A DNA stretch of 49,364 nucleotides. Source: Lachnospiraceae bacterium. GTDB lineage: Bacteria; Bacillota; Clostridia; Oscillospirales; Ruminococcaceae. The DNA lies in NCBI GenBank assembly GCA_023664705.1, contig JAMPFE010000016.1, positions 1-49,364 of the forward strand. The letters are read 5' to 3'. Position 1 is the stretch's first letter. Each line of letters opens with the position of its first letter. Shown one piece after another: positions 49,142 through 49,364 of the stretch. The notes beneath the pieces were generated by a model, which had not been told where the DNA came from, made no database searches, and saw only the letters and a list, made by a program, of their open reading frames with translations. The position numbers and the translations under genes are program-made.

Positions 49142-49364
49142 ATATCGCCCCCAACAAACCCCGTTACAATAGGGAATTTCCGATTTTCCCTCACGGCAGC
49201 CGCAAATCGCGCAAGCCGCCCCCATATCGCAAATCCCCAACAACCCCATTACAATAAAAACTCCCCGCTTTCCCCCTCACGTCAGCCGCAAATCGCGCGC
49301 CCCCCGACAGCCGCCCCTATATTGCAAATACCTGTCAATAAACCCCGCAAACCGCGTTATAATA
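49142..49364. repeat. Imperfect tandem repeats at the window end
   Basis: Three units begin ATATCGC (49142), ATATCGC (49224) and ATATTGC (49319; cut by the window). Each has (C)AACAAxCCCC followed by (G/A)TTACAATA or a variant. CAGCCGCAAATCGCGC is identical at 49197-49212 and 49283-49298. There is no open frame, so this is non-coding repeat DNA of about 82-95-bp period that may continue to the right. Confidence 0.75.

Noticed and set aside
49142..49364. CRISPR array at the right edge
   Set aside because: Units are similar along their whole length (82-95 bp), not short repeats separated by unique spacers.
1..49364. Uniform sequencing error as the cause of all frameshifts
   Set aside because: Lesions cluster in export and mobile genes; genes from about 9 to 36 kb and the housekeeping genes show no frameshift. 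Individual one-base indels may still be errors.

Overview
The window reads as chromosome of a Gram-positive, probably spore-forming member of the Bacillota (class Clostridia, most like the gut Ruminococcaceae/Oscillospiraceae). The support is strong GGAGG ribosome binding sites, sigma-A promoters nearly all with a 17-bp spacer, a tRNA-sensing T-box ahead of leuA, debris of a PolC-type DNA polymerase III, a VanRS-like two-component pair, and a SpoIID-like/peptidoglycan-binding protein. GC content is moderately high in most genes, with a lower-GC island at the McrBC system. The species cannot be named from the sequence alone.

Layout. 0.2-2.7 kb: a TetR regulator with its own operator, and a MacB-type ATPase/permease pair. 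2.8-6.3 kb: two tandem BcrA-type ATPase + ABC-2 permease pairs behind a structured leader; three of the four genes are frameshifted and the fourth has lost its Walker B aspartate. 6.3-6.9 kb: ogt (DNA repair). 7.0-9.0 kb: a scar made of a serine-recombinase fragment joined to a headless metallophosphatase, then collapsed polC fragments. 9.0-11.5 kb: two lipoproteins, one fusing an SGNH hydrolase to a DUF4358-like domain. 11.5-14.6 kb: five tightly packed minus-strand genes including an ankyrin-repeat protein and a SUKH-like protein. 14.7-16.1 kb: ECF sigma factor and membrane anti-sigma candidate. 16.4-18.2 kb: MarR, DUF1848 (Fe-S motif) and an acetyltransferase cut short by the incoming McrBC type IV restriction module (18.2-21.8 kb). 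22 kb: tRNA-Gly(CCC) and a protein with a histone-H1-like tail. 23-26 kb: secreted SGNH hydrolase and a lipoprotein built of about four internal repeats. 26.4-31.7 kb: SufS-type cysteine desulfurase with a DUF3343 Se/S-carrier-like protein, cca, a small membrane protein, an FAD dehydrogenase and a small Cys-rich protein. 31.8-36.3 kb: membrane protein, SpoIID/peptidoglycan-binding protein with an acidic partner, tcdA and an SF0329-type protein. 36.4-37.9 kb: an intact terminase large subunit with a small partner and no other phage genes. 37.9-38.1 kb: a 160-bp hairpin (MITE-like) element. 38.1-43.6 kb: lipoprotein; ABC exporter half; its partner half destroyed by three internal deletions; MATE pump with a leader terminator. 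43.7-49.0 kb: leuA with T-box, VanS/VanR-like pair without vanHAX, metY. The last 220 bases are imperfect tandem repeats running off the end.

The main theme is selective decay. Housekeeping genes (ogt, cca, tcdA, leuA, metY) are intact, while export and mobile modules carry frameshifts and multi-codon deletions. Because about 30 kb of intervening genes show no frameshift, the lesions look biological rather than a uniform sequencing artefact. The best candidates for undescribed biology are the ankyrin/SUKH cluster, the repeat lipoprotein, the helically phased CTGCAA array at 26.3 kb, the 160-bp hairpin element, and the leader terminators ahead of the BcrA-type ABC genes and the MATE gene.
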